64,000 nt of DNA. It comes from Cryobacterium sp. PH31-L1. GTDB taxonomy: Bacteria; Actinomycetota; Actinomycetes; Actinomycetales; Microbacteriaceae. Of this stretch, positions 17,588-25,993 are shown in pieces. Made by a program: the position numbers and the translations under genes. Positions within the stretch are counted from its first letter, which is position 1. Each line of letters starts with the position of its first letter. Under the pieces are notes generated by a model, which did not search any database, was not told the origin of the DNA, and saw nothing but the letters and a program-made list of their open reading frames with translations. The stretch spans positions 341,682 through 405,681 of the forward strand of contig NZ_JASISM010000004.1 of assembly GCF_030063145.1 (NCBI RefSeq). The letters run 5' to 3'.

Positions 17588-19141
17588 ATGACCAAGGACA
17601 CCTTCGACCGAGACGTCGTGCGCTCGTTCAAAAAATTCATGGAACGCGTCGTGGCCACAGCGGATGCCCAGAACCCGTCGGGCCTGTCACCGCTCGGCGA
17701 CGCGATCACCGCGTTTCTCGGAGCCAACGCGTCAACGCTGCCGGTGGTCTCCGAAACGTTGGCCGACCATCGCCTGGTCGACGCGGACGTGGCCCTGACC
17801 ACCCTGGCCGGAACCGATCCGGCCAGCCTTCTCGGCGTCTCCGGCGGCCAGCAACGCTTTCACTCAAGCCTGTCCGAACTCGTGTCCAGCCCGTTCCATG
17901 GTTTCGCCCCCGGCCCGGTAGACTACTCGGCCCGGGCGACCGGACCGACGTCGACCCGTCAGGTGGTCTCATTCGGCCTGCGGCTCATCCGCTTTAACGG
18001 TGAGCGAATCGCGGTGCTGCAACGCGCCGCGAACCCGCAATTCGGGCGCAACACGGCCGAACTCGAGATCATGGCCACATCACCGCAGGCGGTCACCGGC
18101 TTTCTCGAGCACCTGCGCGCGCTCATGATCGAGCACAGCGTGCTGCGCGGGCAGGTGCTCTCGTTCGTGCAGACCGAATACGGGGCCGGGGCCGGAATCA
18201 CCTTCCTGGAGCGACCCGGTGTTCCAGCCTCGGCCATCGTGCTGCCGGACGGCATCCTCGGTGCCATCACCGACCACGTCATCGGTATCGGCGAGCAGCG
18301 CCAGGCACTGCTCGCCTCCGGGCAGCACCTCAAGCGCGGGGTGTTGCTCTACGGTCCTCCCGGCACCGGCAAGACCCTCACCGTGCGCCACCTGCTGAGC
18401 GCTACCCCGGGTATCACCGCCGTGCTCCTGACCGGCACCAGCATCGTGCACATTGCTGCGGCCGCCGAGATCGCGCGCACCTTTGCGCCGTCCATCGTCG
18501 TGCTAGAGGACATCGACCTGGTCGCGATGCAACGCAACACGACGCCGCAGCCCCTCTTATTCGAGGTGCTCGACGCCCTCGACGGGCTCGACGGCGACGC
18601 CGATGTGGCCTTCGTCATGACCACCAACCGGGTCGAGGTACTCGAGCGTGCCCTCGCCGAGCGGCCAGGCCGAGTCGATCTGGCCGTGGAAGTGCCGCTG
18701 CCGGCCCTGGCCGAACGCATGCGGCTGTTCCGGCGTTATGCGGGCGGGCTGCCGTTCAGCCCGGCCGCCCTCGATGCCGCCGCCGGCCGAGCGGAGGGCG
18801 TAACAGGGTCCTTCGCCAAGGAGCTCATTCGCCGTGCCGTGCTCCGCGCTGCCCTCCGCGCCAGCACCGTCAGCGACAGCGACCTGCAGGTGTCCCTCGA
18901 CGATCTGCTGTCGGCGGGCGCATCCTTGACCCGGCGGCTCCTCGGCACGAGCAGTGGCGACACCCCGCGCTGGCAACCCGATGAGGAGCCGGGCGACGGG
19001 CCGAACGGCGGCAGCTATGTTCCGATGCAGGATGCGGCGCCCGTGGTAACGCGCCAATTCTCCTTCGGGTGGAGCGGGCCGACAGCGCCGGTCACACCAG
19101 CAGACGACACTACAGGCGAGCCCGACCAGACCGACGGATGA
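17588..19141 (+). CDS. AAA-family ATPase with unknown N-terminal domain
   Basis: A 517-residue protein. The N-terminal ~240 residues show no motif I recognise. The AAA core has Walker A GPPGTGKT (from about residue 256), Walker B IVVLEDIDL (about 303-311), sensor MTTNR and the arginine-finger segment ERPGRVD, as in CDC48/FtsH-type AAA modules. There is no protease domain; the C-tail (about 455-517) is acidic and Pro-rich. It has a single AAA domain and no signal peptide. The upstream lipoprotein, 34 bases away, may be in the same transcript. Confidence 0.85.
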   Translation: MTKDTFDRDVVRSFKKFMERVVATADAQNPSGLSPLGDAITAFLGANASTLPVVSETLADHRLVDADVALTTLAGTDPASLLGVSGGQQRFHSSLSELVSSPFHGFAPGPVDYSARATGPTSTRQVVSFGLRLIRFNGERIAVLQRAANPQFGRNTAELEIMATSPQAVTGFLEHLRALMIEHSVLRGQVLSFVQTEYGAGAGITFLERPGVPASAIVLPDGILGAITDHVIGIGEQRQALLASGQHLKRGVLLYGPPGTGKTLTVRHLLSATPGITAVLLTGTSIVHIAAAAEIARTFAPSIVVLEDIDLVAMQRNTTPQPLLFEVLDALDGLDGDADVAFVMTTNRVEVLERALAERPGRVDLAVEVPLPALAERMRLFRRYAGGLPFSPAALDAAAGRAEGVTGSFAKELIRRAVLRAALRASTVSDSDLQVSLDDLLSAGASLTRRLLGTSSGDTPRWQPDEEPGDGPNGGSYVPMQDAAPVVTRQFSFGWSGPTAPVTPADDTTGEPDQTDG

Positions 19142-19180
19142 GCGACCCCCCACGAGTTCATCGACCCACACGCGCGGCAA

Positions 19181-19204
19181 TTCTATATACTCAACTATAT
19201 AGAA
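19181..19204. promoter_or_regulatory. vapBC operator palindrome
   Basis: The arms TTCTATATA and TATATAGAA form a perfect 9-bp inverted repeat around CTCAAC, ending 12 bases before the vapB start codon. VapB-VapC complexes typically bind such AT-rich repeats to repress their own operon. Confidence 0.65.
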
Positions 19205-19216
19205 AAGGGAGGCACC

Positions 19217-19465
19217 ATGACGGTCACCTCTATCGACATTGACCAGAACGACCTTGAGCAGGCCAAGAAACTCACCGGTGCAAAGTCTAATCGCGAGACT
19301 GTTGATCTTGCCCTCCGGACGCTGATTGCCGTTCGCCGGCAACCCGCCGCCGTTGAGCGCATCATCGGCCGGCGCTTCGATCCTGACCAGATCGACGCCC
19401 CAACTGTCACGCCCGATGTAAACCTGCCCGTCACGCGAGCCGTGACAACAGCCCAGAGCGCATAG
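19217..19465 (+). CDS. vapB: VapB-type antitoxin
   Basis: An 82-residue protein. Residues 1-40 (MTVTSIDIDQNDLEQAKKLTG, then SNRETVDLALRTLIAVRRQ) look like the ribbon-helix-helix domain of the VapB family. The C-terminal part should neutralise the PIN toxin encoded 4 bases downstream. GGGAGG lies just before the ATG. It sits under the palindromic operator at 19181-19204. Confidence 0.9.
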   Translation: MTVTSIDIDQNDLEQAKKLTGAKSNRETVDLALRTLIAVRRQPAAVERIIGRRFDPDQIDAPTVTPDVNLPVTRAVTTAQSA

Positions 19466-19469
19466 GCCC

Positions 19470-19874
19470 ATGACGACCTACCTCGTCGACAACAGCATCT
19501 GGCAAAAGGCCAGCCGCAGTCCGGCTATCGCGCAGCGGCTTCGGGAGATTTCGCCCCACCATCTCATCATGACCTGCCCTCCCCAAGTCCTGGAGTACTG
19601 TCACTCCGCGCGATCACGCGAGGAGTACGTAGAGCTGAGAGAAGACATGGACGAGCTGCTCGCGGCGTGGGAACACCCAACCGAGAATGACGCGCTGAAT
19701 ATCCAGCAGGCCCTTTGGTCGAGCGGACTGATGCGTGCCGCGGTCGCAATTGACGTGCTCATCGCGGCGTACGCCATGGTCAACGACGCTGTTATTTTGA
19801 ACTCAGACCACGACTTCGGCTATTTGGCTTCAGCCACAGGCGGCGCTGTTCGACAGGAATACATCGCGGAATAG
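19470..19874 (+). CDS. vapC: VapC-type PIN-domain ribonuclease toxin
   Basis: A 134-residue PIN protein. The first acidic residue is in YLVDNSIW, the middle acidic residues are around QVLEYCHSARSREEYVELREDMDE and IDVLIAAYA, and the last are in LNSDHDFG. VapC toxins cleave tRNA or rRNA. It follows vapB by 4 bases. About 320 bases of the gene recur in degraded form at 22373-22692. Confidence 0.92.
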   Translation: MTTYLVDNSIWQKASRSPAIAQRLREISPHHLIMTCPPQVLEYCHSARSREEYVELREDMDELLAAWEHPTENDALNIQQALWSSGLMRAAVAIDVLIAAYAMVNDAVILNSDHDFGYLASATGGAVRQEYIAE

Positions 19875-20045
19875 ACGCCCGGCGCACGGGCACGTGACTC
19901 GGAGGAAGTTTCAACAGGGGGACGCTTCGTGGGTGCTTTGTAGCAGGGCAATACCGCTAATCTGATTGCGGAAGAGGAACCCTGCCCGCCGCTTGTATTG
20001 GCGGGAATTGCGTGTCGTCCGAACCGAGTTACAGGGGGCAATGCA

Positions 20046-21122
20046 ATGGCAAACTACGGCCGAGATATCAGAAATTCTGTTCACAACATTGAACAGCACA
20101 GTCGAAACGCTGCCCACTCAGCTGGGCAGTCTGCCCAGAGCAACGCCGCAACGAACCAAGCTGCACGCAGCGCCGCAACCGGCGTATGGGTTGGTGCCGG
20201 TTTCCAGGCAGTATCAGCGTTCCAGTCAGCTCGTGCAGCGCGCGCAGCAGAAGAGCAACTCGCAATACAGCTCGTGATGGCCGAGAGTCAGCAAACGATG
20301 GCAGAGCAAGCCACGTGGCACCAGTTTTCGATCTGGCGCCAGACGGGCGAAGGAATCGCCTTCATGGCTTGGAGAGGACCAGCATTCAGACTTGGGCAAT
20401 ATATTCGCAATCGTGATTCCGAGTGGCTCCAGGGGTGGGCGCGAGCCATTGGCCGCGCACAACTCGAGATCCCCAATGACGAGAAGCATCGCCTCATGCG
20501 CCACCCCGCACGTCTGAAGCAGTCCGGTCTGAAAGTTGCCGCAGTTCTGAGCTTTGTACTCGCCGGCCTCTTCACGCTCGGCCTGCTCTTTGAGCTCCTT
20601 TCAAGGTTTATGTTGGCGTTAGGCTCTGACACCCGCGACTTTACCTATGAGGAGTGTCTGGCGGCCCTCAACGAGCCGGACAACGTTCTCCTCAGCGCAT
20701 CCAACTGCGAGGCCATAAATCCCTACCCCGCAGGGCCGATCATCCAGCAAGTCGTTCCACTACTTCTCTTTCTGGGTATAGGGATCATGTTCCTCTTTAC
20801 GCGCAAAATTAAGCAGAAGGCGGCCCGGTCAGACCGGACCCTCGCCAACGAGGCGCAGGCGCGGATCGCATACTGGCATTTCGATCCACTCGCGGTCGCG
20901 CCCGGCTATACCGGGTTCGCTTGGTATCCGCCACAGACCACCGATGGCTACGCAGATCGGCTGATGCAAATTGCTCTCTATGACGGTCACGGTCGGCCCC
21001 CAACACAGGCCCAGCTCATCAGGATCGATATGCCATCCATCTGGCCGCCCAGCGAGAACCACCCGGAGGAAGTCAACCAGTTACTTATGCGATTTGCGCA
21101 GGAACGCACAGCCTTTAGGTGA
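20046..21122 (+). CDS. Membrane protein of unknown function in the vapC-bracketed cassette
   Basis: A 358-residue protein. The N-terminal ~110 residues are Ala/Gln/Ser-rich and helical (NIEQHSRNAAHSAGQSAQSN, later SARAARAAEEQLAIQLVMAE). Two strong membrane segments follow, near residues 165-195 (VAAVLSFVLAGLFTLGLLFELL) and 240-262 (QVVPLLLFLGIGIMFLF), with a cysteine-containing loop between them. The ~100-residue C-domain has FDPLAVAPGYTGFAWYPP. The ATG at 20046 has GGGGG about 9 bases upstream; the TTG at 19998 is rejected. No family recognised. Confidence 0.75.
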   Translation: MANYGRDIRNSVHNIEQHSRNAAHSAGQSAQSNAATNQAARSAATGVWVGAGFQAVSAFQSARAARAAEEQLAIQLVMAESQQTMAEQATWHQFSIWRQTGEGIAFMAWRGPAFRLGQYIRNRDSEWLQGWARAIGRAQLEIPNDEKHRLMRHPARLKQSGLKVAAVLSFVLAGLFTLGLLFELLSRFMLALGSDTRDFTYEECLAALNEPDNVLLSASNCEAINPYPAGPIIQQVVPLLLFLGIGIMFLFTRKIKQKAARSDRTLANEAQARIAYWHFDPLAVAPGYTGFAWYPPQTTDGYADRLMQIALYDGHGRPPTQAQLIRIDMPSIWPPSENHPEEVNQLLMRFAQERTAFR

Positions 21123-21148
21123 GCCGTTCGCGGTCACCACATCGGTAA

Positions 21149-21418
21149 ATCGCGCGACCGCCGTCCCTCTGGGTTGGCATCGCAGCCGCCATTGTCGGGA
21201 TTCCCGCGGCGCCGATCGGCATCGTCGATGACTTCGGATCGACGGTCGCCATCAGCAATACGTTCAGCCTTTCCATGGGTGCGGGGCTGGTCCTGCCTGG
21301 TACCGCGCCGACCGGGCTCATGGCCGTGGCGCTCCTCACGCTCCTGCCGCAGAAGCGTGGACTCGCCGCACTCAAGCACCAATCCATGATCCAATTCACC
21401 CCATTCGAAGCCAAGTGA
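21149..21418 (+). pseudogene. Start-less hydrophobic reading frame, probable gene remnant
   Basis: An open frame of 89 codons reads WVGIAAAIVGIPAAPIGIVD, then a second hydrophobic segment GLVLPGTAPTGLMAVALLTL, and stops at 21416-21418. It has no ATG or GTG in its first half (the first in-frame ATG is at 21278). It looks like the 3' part of a small membrane protein that lost its start, or a gene with an upstream frameshift. It fills most of the gap between the two unknown genes. Confidence 0.4.
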
Positions 21419-21431
21419 ACAGGAAACTCTC

Positions 21432-22346
21432 GTGGAGAACAACACGTCGATCTCAACCAAGACTCATATTTTCCTCACCCACAACATCAAGCTCATCGCC
21501 GTTTTCGCTGTCGGAACCCTCGTGCTCGGCGGGGGCATTACGGCTGCGGCATTCGGTGTGACCAGTTACAACGCCGAGACGACGAGTCTCTGCGCTTCTG
21601 CTGCCAAGGCCAGCACCCGTGCCGCTGCCCGTGCACAGACTTCCCTGGCAGTCTCTGACGCTGCGGTACTCGCTGTCGCTGTCCTCGAGTTGCCTGCTGG
21701 TGCAGGAACAAGCACGGAGTACGCCGCACGCGCTGCTGTGGACGCAGTGCCTGCGGTCGACGAGGTGCTCGCCGTAGACGCCATCGAGGGTGTTGACGCT
21801 GTCGCAGGTATCAGCGCCTTGGAAGCTGTCCCCGCGCGGGCCAGCGGCGCCGAGCTCATTGGTGACGTCAGTGCTGCCACCGCTGTCCTCGAGAAAATCA
21901 CGTTCACGGCCGTGCCTGGTTGCGCAGACCGCGACCAGGTCGCCAGCATCACAGCTACCAACAGCGCAGCCACGATCGCCACGACCACGCTCAACGCAAG
22001 CCTTACTGTCCTCACGAGCGACTTCGCTGTATTCCAGACCGACGAAACAGCTCGCATCGCGGCTGAGATTGAAGCTGCACGCGTGGCTGCCGAGATCGAG
22101 GCTGCGCGTCTTGCTGCTGAGGCAGCGGCACAGGAGGCTTCGCGTGTCGCGGCGAACCAGGCTTCTGCGAAGAAGGCTACAAACTCCGGTTCCTCCAGCG
22201 ATGACAGCACTCTCGGCGGTTCCGGCAGCAGCAGCAGCGGTAGCAGCTCTGGTCGGCCTAGTGGCGGTGGTGGCGTAGGCACCGGCATCTCAGACGGCAC
22301 CGGTTGTCGAATTGACAACGGCGTAGGCGGCTTCTACAGCTGCTAA
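21432..22346 (+). CDS. Membrane-anchored, Ala-rich coiled-coil protein with Ser/Gly tail
   Basis: A 304-residue protein starting at GTG with AGGAAA about 7 bases upstream. One membrane segment (IKLIAVFAVGTLVLGGGITAAAF, about residues 19-41) is followed by a low-complexity Ala/Val/Asp region. A coiled coil with repeated AEIEAAR units comes next (about 209-240). The end is a Ser/Gly-rich linker and a short tail with two cysteines (GCRIDNG ... GFYSC). The outer part is probably exported. No family recognised; its neighbours give no function. Confidence 0.75.
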   Translation: MENNTSISTKTHIFLTHNIKLIAVFAVGTLVLGGGITAAAFGVTSYNAETTSLCASAAKASTRAAARAQTSLAVSDAAVLAVAVLELPAGAGTSTEYAARAAVDAVPAVDEVLAVDAIEGVDAVAGISALEAVPARASGAELIGDVSAATAVLEKITFTAVPGCADRDQVASITATNSAATIATTTLNASLTVLTSDFAVFQTDETARIAAEIEAARVAAEIEAARLAAEAAAQEASRVAANQASAKKATNSGSSSDDSTLGGSGSSSSGSSSGRPSGGGGVGTGISDGTGCRIDNGVGGFYSC

Positions 22347-22372
22347 CGACGGCAAAGTCAACTCACCGACCA

Positions 22373-22692
22373 GCAGTGGAATAGGCCAGCCGCAGTCCGG
22401 CCATCGCGCAGCGGCTTCGGGAGATTCGCCCCACCATCTCATCATGACCGTCCCTCCCCAGGTCCTGGAGTACGGTCATTCCGCGCGATCCCGCGAGGAG
22501 CACGCAGAGCTGAGAGAAGATCTGGACGAGCTGCTCGCGGCGTGGGAACACCCAACGGAAACTGACGCGCGCAACATCCAGCAGGCCCTCTGGGCGAGCG
22601 GACTGATGCGTGCCGCGGCCGCAAATAGTGTGCACATCGCGGCGTACGCCGTGGTCAACGACAATGTAATTTGTACATCAGTCACGATTTAG
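22373..22692 (+). pseudogene. Degenerate second copy of vapC
   Basis: The stretch is closely similar at base level to vapC 19499-19818. Compared with the intact copy it lacks the 5' end with the first catalytic Asp, has an in-frame TAG where the intact gene reads AAG, has lost one T (GAGATTCGCC against GAGATTTCGCC), and ends early so that SDHDFG is gone. An ATG-started frame of 82 codons survives at 22444, but it cannot make an active PIN domain. Confidence 0.85.
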
Positions 22693-22740
22693 CATGGGCA
22701 GGGCGACCGGCGCAGGCTGCCAAAGCGCGAGGAGTACAAT

Positions 22741-23316
22741 TTGATCGACCCGCCTGCGCCCTGGCACCCGCAGTATCCGATCCGTACCAGCCGACTGCTG
22801 CTACGGCCCCACCGCGCAGACGATCTCGATGATCTGGCGGTCTTTCACGGCGACCCGGAAGTCACCCGGTATATCCCCTGGCCCGTTCGCGATCGCGAGC
22901 AGACCGAGGCCGCCCTGCGGCTGAAGCTCGCGCAGGGCGTGGTGCTGGAAGTCGGTCAGTGGCTGGTGCTGGCAATCGAGGAGGCAGCATCCGCTCTCGT
23001 TATTGGCGAGGTTCTACTGAAGAACGGCGACGATCACCGGGCCGAGATCGGTTACGTGCTGCGCGCCGACCGCCAGGGGCGGGGACTCGCCACCGAGGCC
23101 GTGCGCGCCATGCTCGATCTGGCAGTCAACATCTTGCAGGTGACGACGATCGACGCCACCGTCGTCGACGGGAATGCCGCCTCCCGTCGGCTGCTTGAGC
23201 GGCTGGGCTTCCTGCGACTAACGTCCCTCGACCATCCCAACGCTGGCGCGACCGTTCTCGGCTACCGCTTCACACTGCCCGCCAGCACTCCACTGGGCGA
23301 TACACGCATCCCCTGA
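22741..23316 (+). CDS. GNAT N-acetyltransferase (RimJ/RimL type)
   Basis: A 191-residue acetyltransferase starting at TTG with GAGGAG 8 bases upstream. RTSRLLLRPHRADDLDDLAVFHGDPEVTRYIPWP is the typical start of the RimJ/RimL subgroup. Motif A, LRADRQGRGLATEAV, binds acetyl-CoA, and GNAASRRLLERLGFLR is the C-terminal motif. The acceptor is unknown. It ends 33 bases from the convergent nitrite reductase gene. Confidence 0.93.
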   Translation: MIDPPAPWHPQYPIRTSRLLLRPHRADDLDDLAVFHGDPEVTRYIPWPVRDREQTEAALRLKLAQGVVLEVGQWLVLAIEEAASALVIGEVLLKNGDDHRAEIGYVLRADRQGRGLATEAVRAMLDLAVNILQVTTIDATVVDGNAASRRLLERLGFLRLTSLDHPNAGATVLGYRFTLPASTPLGDTRIP

Positions 23317-23349
23317 TCGTTAAGAATTTGGTGCGGGGGCCAGTGCCGG

Positions 23350-25956
23350 TTACGGCAGCACCTCGACGATGCCGCGGGCGCCCTTCTCCGCGTCCGACAT
23401 GATGTGGCTGACGAAGGGATAGTGGCCCGGCTGGCTGAAGCTGAGCTCGACGAACCCGCCCTGCGCAACGGCGAGGTCGAGTACCTGCGAGCCACCGCTA
23501 CCGGTGCTGCCGCCGTCTTTCAACAGGTAGTCGCCCTCTTTGAATACGGTGGAGAACTGACCGCCCACGACGTGGAAGGCGCTGCCCACGTTGGGGCCCG
23601 CGGCCAGCACCCAGACCCGCACGGTCTCCCCCGCCTTCGCCGGAAGCGGCCGGGCGGCGTATTGGTTCGCGTAGCCGTTGAAGAGCACGACGTCGGGGAT
23701 CTGCGTCGCGACCTTCGCAACGTCCACCTCCCCGCCCTGAGCGCCGAGGTACAGCTCGGACTGCACGAGGAGGTATTCGCGGTCCACCTCCGCGAGGCCC
23801 GGCGGGTCGATGATCACCGCGCCGAACATGCCGTTGGCGATGTGCACCGACGTGGGCATAGTGGAGCAGTGATAGAGCCAGATGCCCGACCGGGTGGCGG
23901 TGAAGGTGTAGACGAGAGACTCTCCGGGCGCGATGGTGCGCATCACGGCGTCTGGCGCGACGTCGCCAGCGTGAAAGTCAATCGAGTGCCCGACCGTGCC
24001 CTCGTTCACCATGGTGATCTCGAAGACATCGCCGACGGTGCCGCGCAGGGTGGGCCCTGGCGCGGTGCCGTTGAACGTCCAGAGCATCTGGGTGACGCCG
24101 GGCGCCACCGCGGTCTCGATGTTCTGCACGGTCAAGGTTTGCCGGTGGACCTTGGCGGACGAGGCGGGCGGCAGCACGGCGTCCCGCGCCTCGAAACCGG
24201 CGTCGGGCTCAGCCATGGGGTCGAGATCGTCAGCAGCGGATGCCCCGGCCGCGGCCGCGGCGTGGCCGGAATGGGTGGCACTATCGGGCACGGCGCTCTC
24301 GGCGCTGACGGCGACGATGCTGATCTCCATGCCGAGCAACCGATGTCCGGCGATCGAGCACCAACCGGCCACGCTCGCGCCGATCACACCAACGTTCACG
24401 GTCTCGGTGGCGCCCGGCTCGAGAGAGCCCGACACCAGACCGGATTCCAGGACCAGGTTGTGCACCATCTCGTCGCTATTCGTGAGGGTGATCACCAGAT
24501 CATCACCGACCGGCACCTCGATGCGGTCGGGTACGAAGCTGGTGTCCACCATCTCGACCGCCACCGTAGTGGTGTGTCCGGTCGCGGCGGCGCCGGCGGT
24601 CTGGGACGATACCGTCGACAGGCCCACCGAGGCGGGGTCGGCCACGATCCCCACGGTCACCGTGAGCAGCAGAACCGTCGCGGCCGCGAGCATCCGCCCG
24701 GTGCTGCGCGGTCGCTCACCGGGCACCGTTCGCTCGCTCGGCGCCATGCGCACGAGCGGCAGGGCACGCACCCTCCGGTTTGCGCGCAGGGCTCGGGTGA
24801 ACAGCACCAGGAAACTGGCCAGGGCGGCCACGATCAGCATCGACAATGCCACCGTGACGGTGCTGGAGACGGGAAGCAACGACAGGGCGAGGGCGCCGTT
24901 TACGACGAAGACCCGAAAGAGGCCGCCACGGTCAAGCTCGGCCGCGGTTGCCTTGAGGGCGGCCGGGCCTCCACCGAGCACCACGGGAACCAGATAGCTG
25001 AGGGCCCCGAGCAAAATCTGGGCGGCAAATCCGATCGCGAAGTACGGCACGACGGTTTCGACGCCGGCGGCCGCGGCCGTCCAGCTGGGGGCCAGAACCA
25101 CCAGCAACCCGAAACCGGCGGTACAGAGGGCAAACCATATCTGGGCGGCACCGAGGCTCCAGGCGGCGAAGGTCACGGCGGGCGCCCGGCGCAGGTGTCC
25201 GATGCCCTCCCAGAGCACTCGACCCAGGGCAACGAGGTAGATCAGAACGCCGAGCGCCACGAGCAGCCGCTGGTCGGCCAGGCAGCCGGCGAGGAGCAGC
25301 CCGAGGCCGCCCGCCAATACCGGAAGGGTGCTTCCGGCCGCCACGGTGGCTACATCGACCCGGGTATGCAGCACCGTGGGCCAGAGCAGCGCGACGGTAC
25401 CGATCACGGTGAGGCCCACCCAGCCGAGCAGGTTAAGGCCGAGGTGGCCGATGAACAGGCGTTCGTAGGCCTCGCCTCCGTTGTCGAGCCTGGCCATCAG
25501 AATGCCGAGGATCACGCCGCCGGAGAGCATCACGGCGCTGACGATGTAGTAGCGCACCAGCGGGGCGAACCGACCCGGCATCGCCCCGCGGGTTTGGGCA
25601 ACGATCACCGCGGCGTGGGCCAACGCGTTCAGTCCGACCAGGATGCCGCCGACCAGCACGAGCGGGTACCACTCGGCGACCATGCCGGTCATCACCGCTA
25701 TCGCGCCTCCGGTGTGCACGCTCAGGCGCAAGCCGAGGGAGCGACGGTCCCCGAGGGCTTTGTGGCGAAGCAGGGTGTCGGCGAAGTGCTGACTCCAGAT
25801 CAGAATTGCCGTGCTCACCGCGCCGAGCAGCAGCAGGTGCACGAGCAGCCAGCCCGACGACGGCACCTGGCGGTGCAGCAGAGTGACGAGCACCGCGGCA
25901 GCGAGCCAGGCGGGCACCAGGCTGCCGGACACGATGTGCCAGAGCTTGTCTTTCAT
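23350..25956 (-). CDS. nirK: Membrane-fused copper nitrite reductase with extra cupredoxin domain
   Basis: An 868-residue protein in three parts. Residues 1-425 hold about 11 membrane helices with several His in or near helices (WSQHFADTLL, RLSVHTGG, FIGHLGLNLLGW). A cupredoxin domain (about 455-545) has type 1 ligands H499, C533, H538 and M543. A two-domain NirK (about 575-868) has type 1 ligands H657, C697, H705, M710; type 2 ligands H662, H696, H851; and catalytic D660 and H795. All residues needed to reduce nitrite to NO are present. It lies 37 bases after its probable regulator, on the same strand. Confidence 0.9.
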   Translation of the reverse strand: MKDKLWHIVSGSLVPAWLAAAVLVTLLHRQVPSSGWLLVHLLLLGAVSTAILIWSQHFADTLLRHKALGDRRSLGLRLSVHTGGAIAVMTGMVAEWYPLVLVGGILVGLNALAHAAVIVAQTRGAMPGRFAPLVRYYIVSAVMLSGGVILGILMARLDNGGEAYERLFIGHLGLNLLGWVGLTVIGTVALLWPTVLHTRVDVATVAAGSTLPVLAGGLGLLLAGCLADQRLLVALGVLIYLVALGRVLWEGIGHLRRAPAVTFAAWSLGAAQIWFALCTAGFGLLVVLAPSWTAAAAGVETVVPYFAIGFAAQILLGALSYLVPVVLGGGPAALKATAAELDRGGLFRVFVVNGALALSLLPVSSTVTVALSMLIVAALASFLVLFTRALRANRRVRALPLVRMAPSERTVPGERPRSTGRMLAAATVLLLTVTVGIVADPASVGLSTVSSQTAGAAATGHTTTVAVEMVDTSFVPDRIEVPVGDDLVITLTNSDEMVHNLVLESGLVSGSLEPGATETVNVGVIGASVAGWCSIAGHRLLGMEISIVAVSAESAVPDSATHSGHAAAAAGASAADDLDPMAEPDAGFEARDAVLPPASSAKVHRQTLTVQNIETAVAPGVTQMLWTFNGTAPGPTLRGTVGDVFEITMVNEGTVGHSIDFHAGDVAPDAVMRTIAPGESLVYTFTATRSGIWLYHCSTMPTSVHIANGMFGAVIIDPPGLAEVDREYLLVQSELYLGAQGGEVDVAKVATQIPDVVLFNGYANQYAARPLPAKAGETVRVWVLAAGPNVGSAFHVVGGQFSTVFKEGDYLLKDGGSTGSGGSQVLDLAVAQGGFVELSFSQPGHYPFVSHIMSDAEKGARGIVEVLP

Positions 25957-25993
25957 AGCACTAGTTTAGAGGATTTAATTCCTTTCAATCAGC

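Noticed and set aside
22444..22692. 82-codon frame as an independent toxin gene
   Set aside because: It is the middle of a decayed vapC lacking the first and last catalytic acidic residues.
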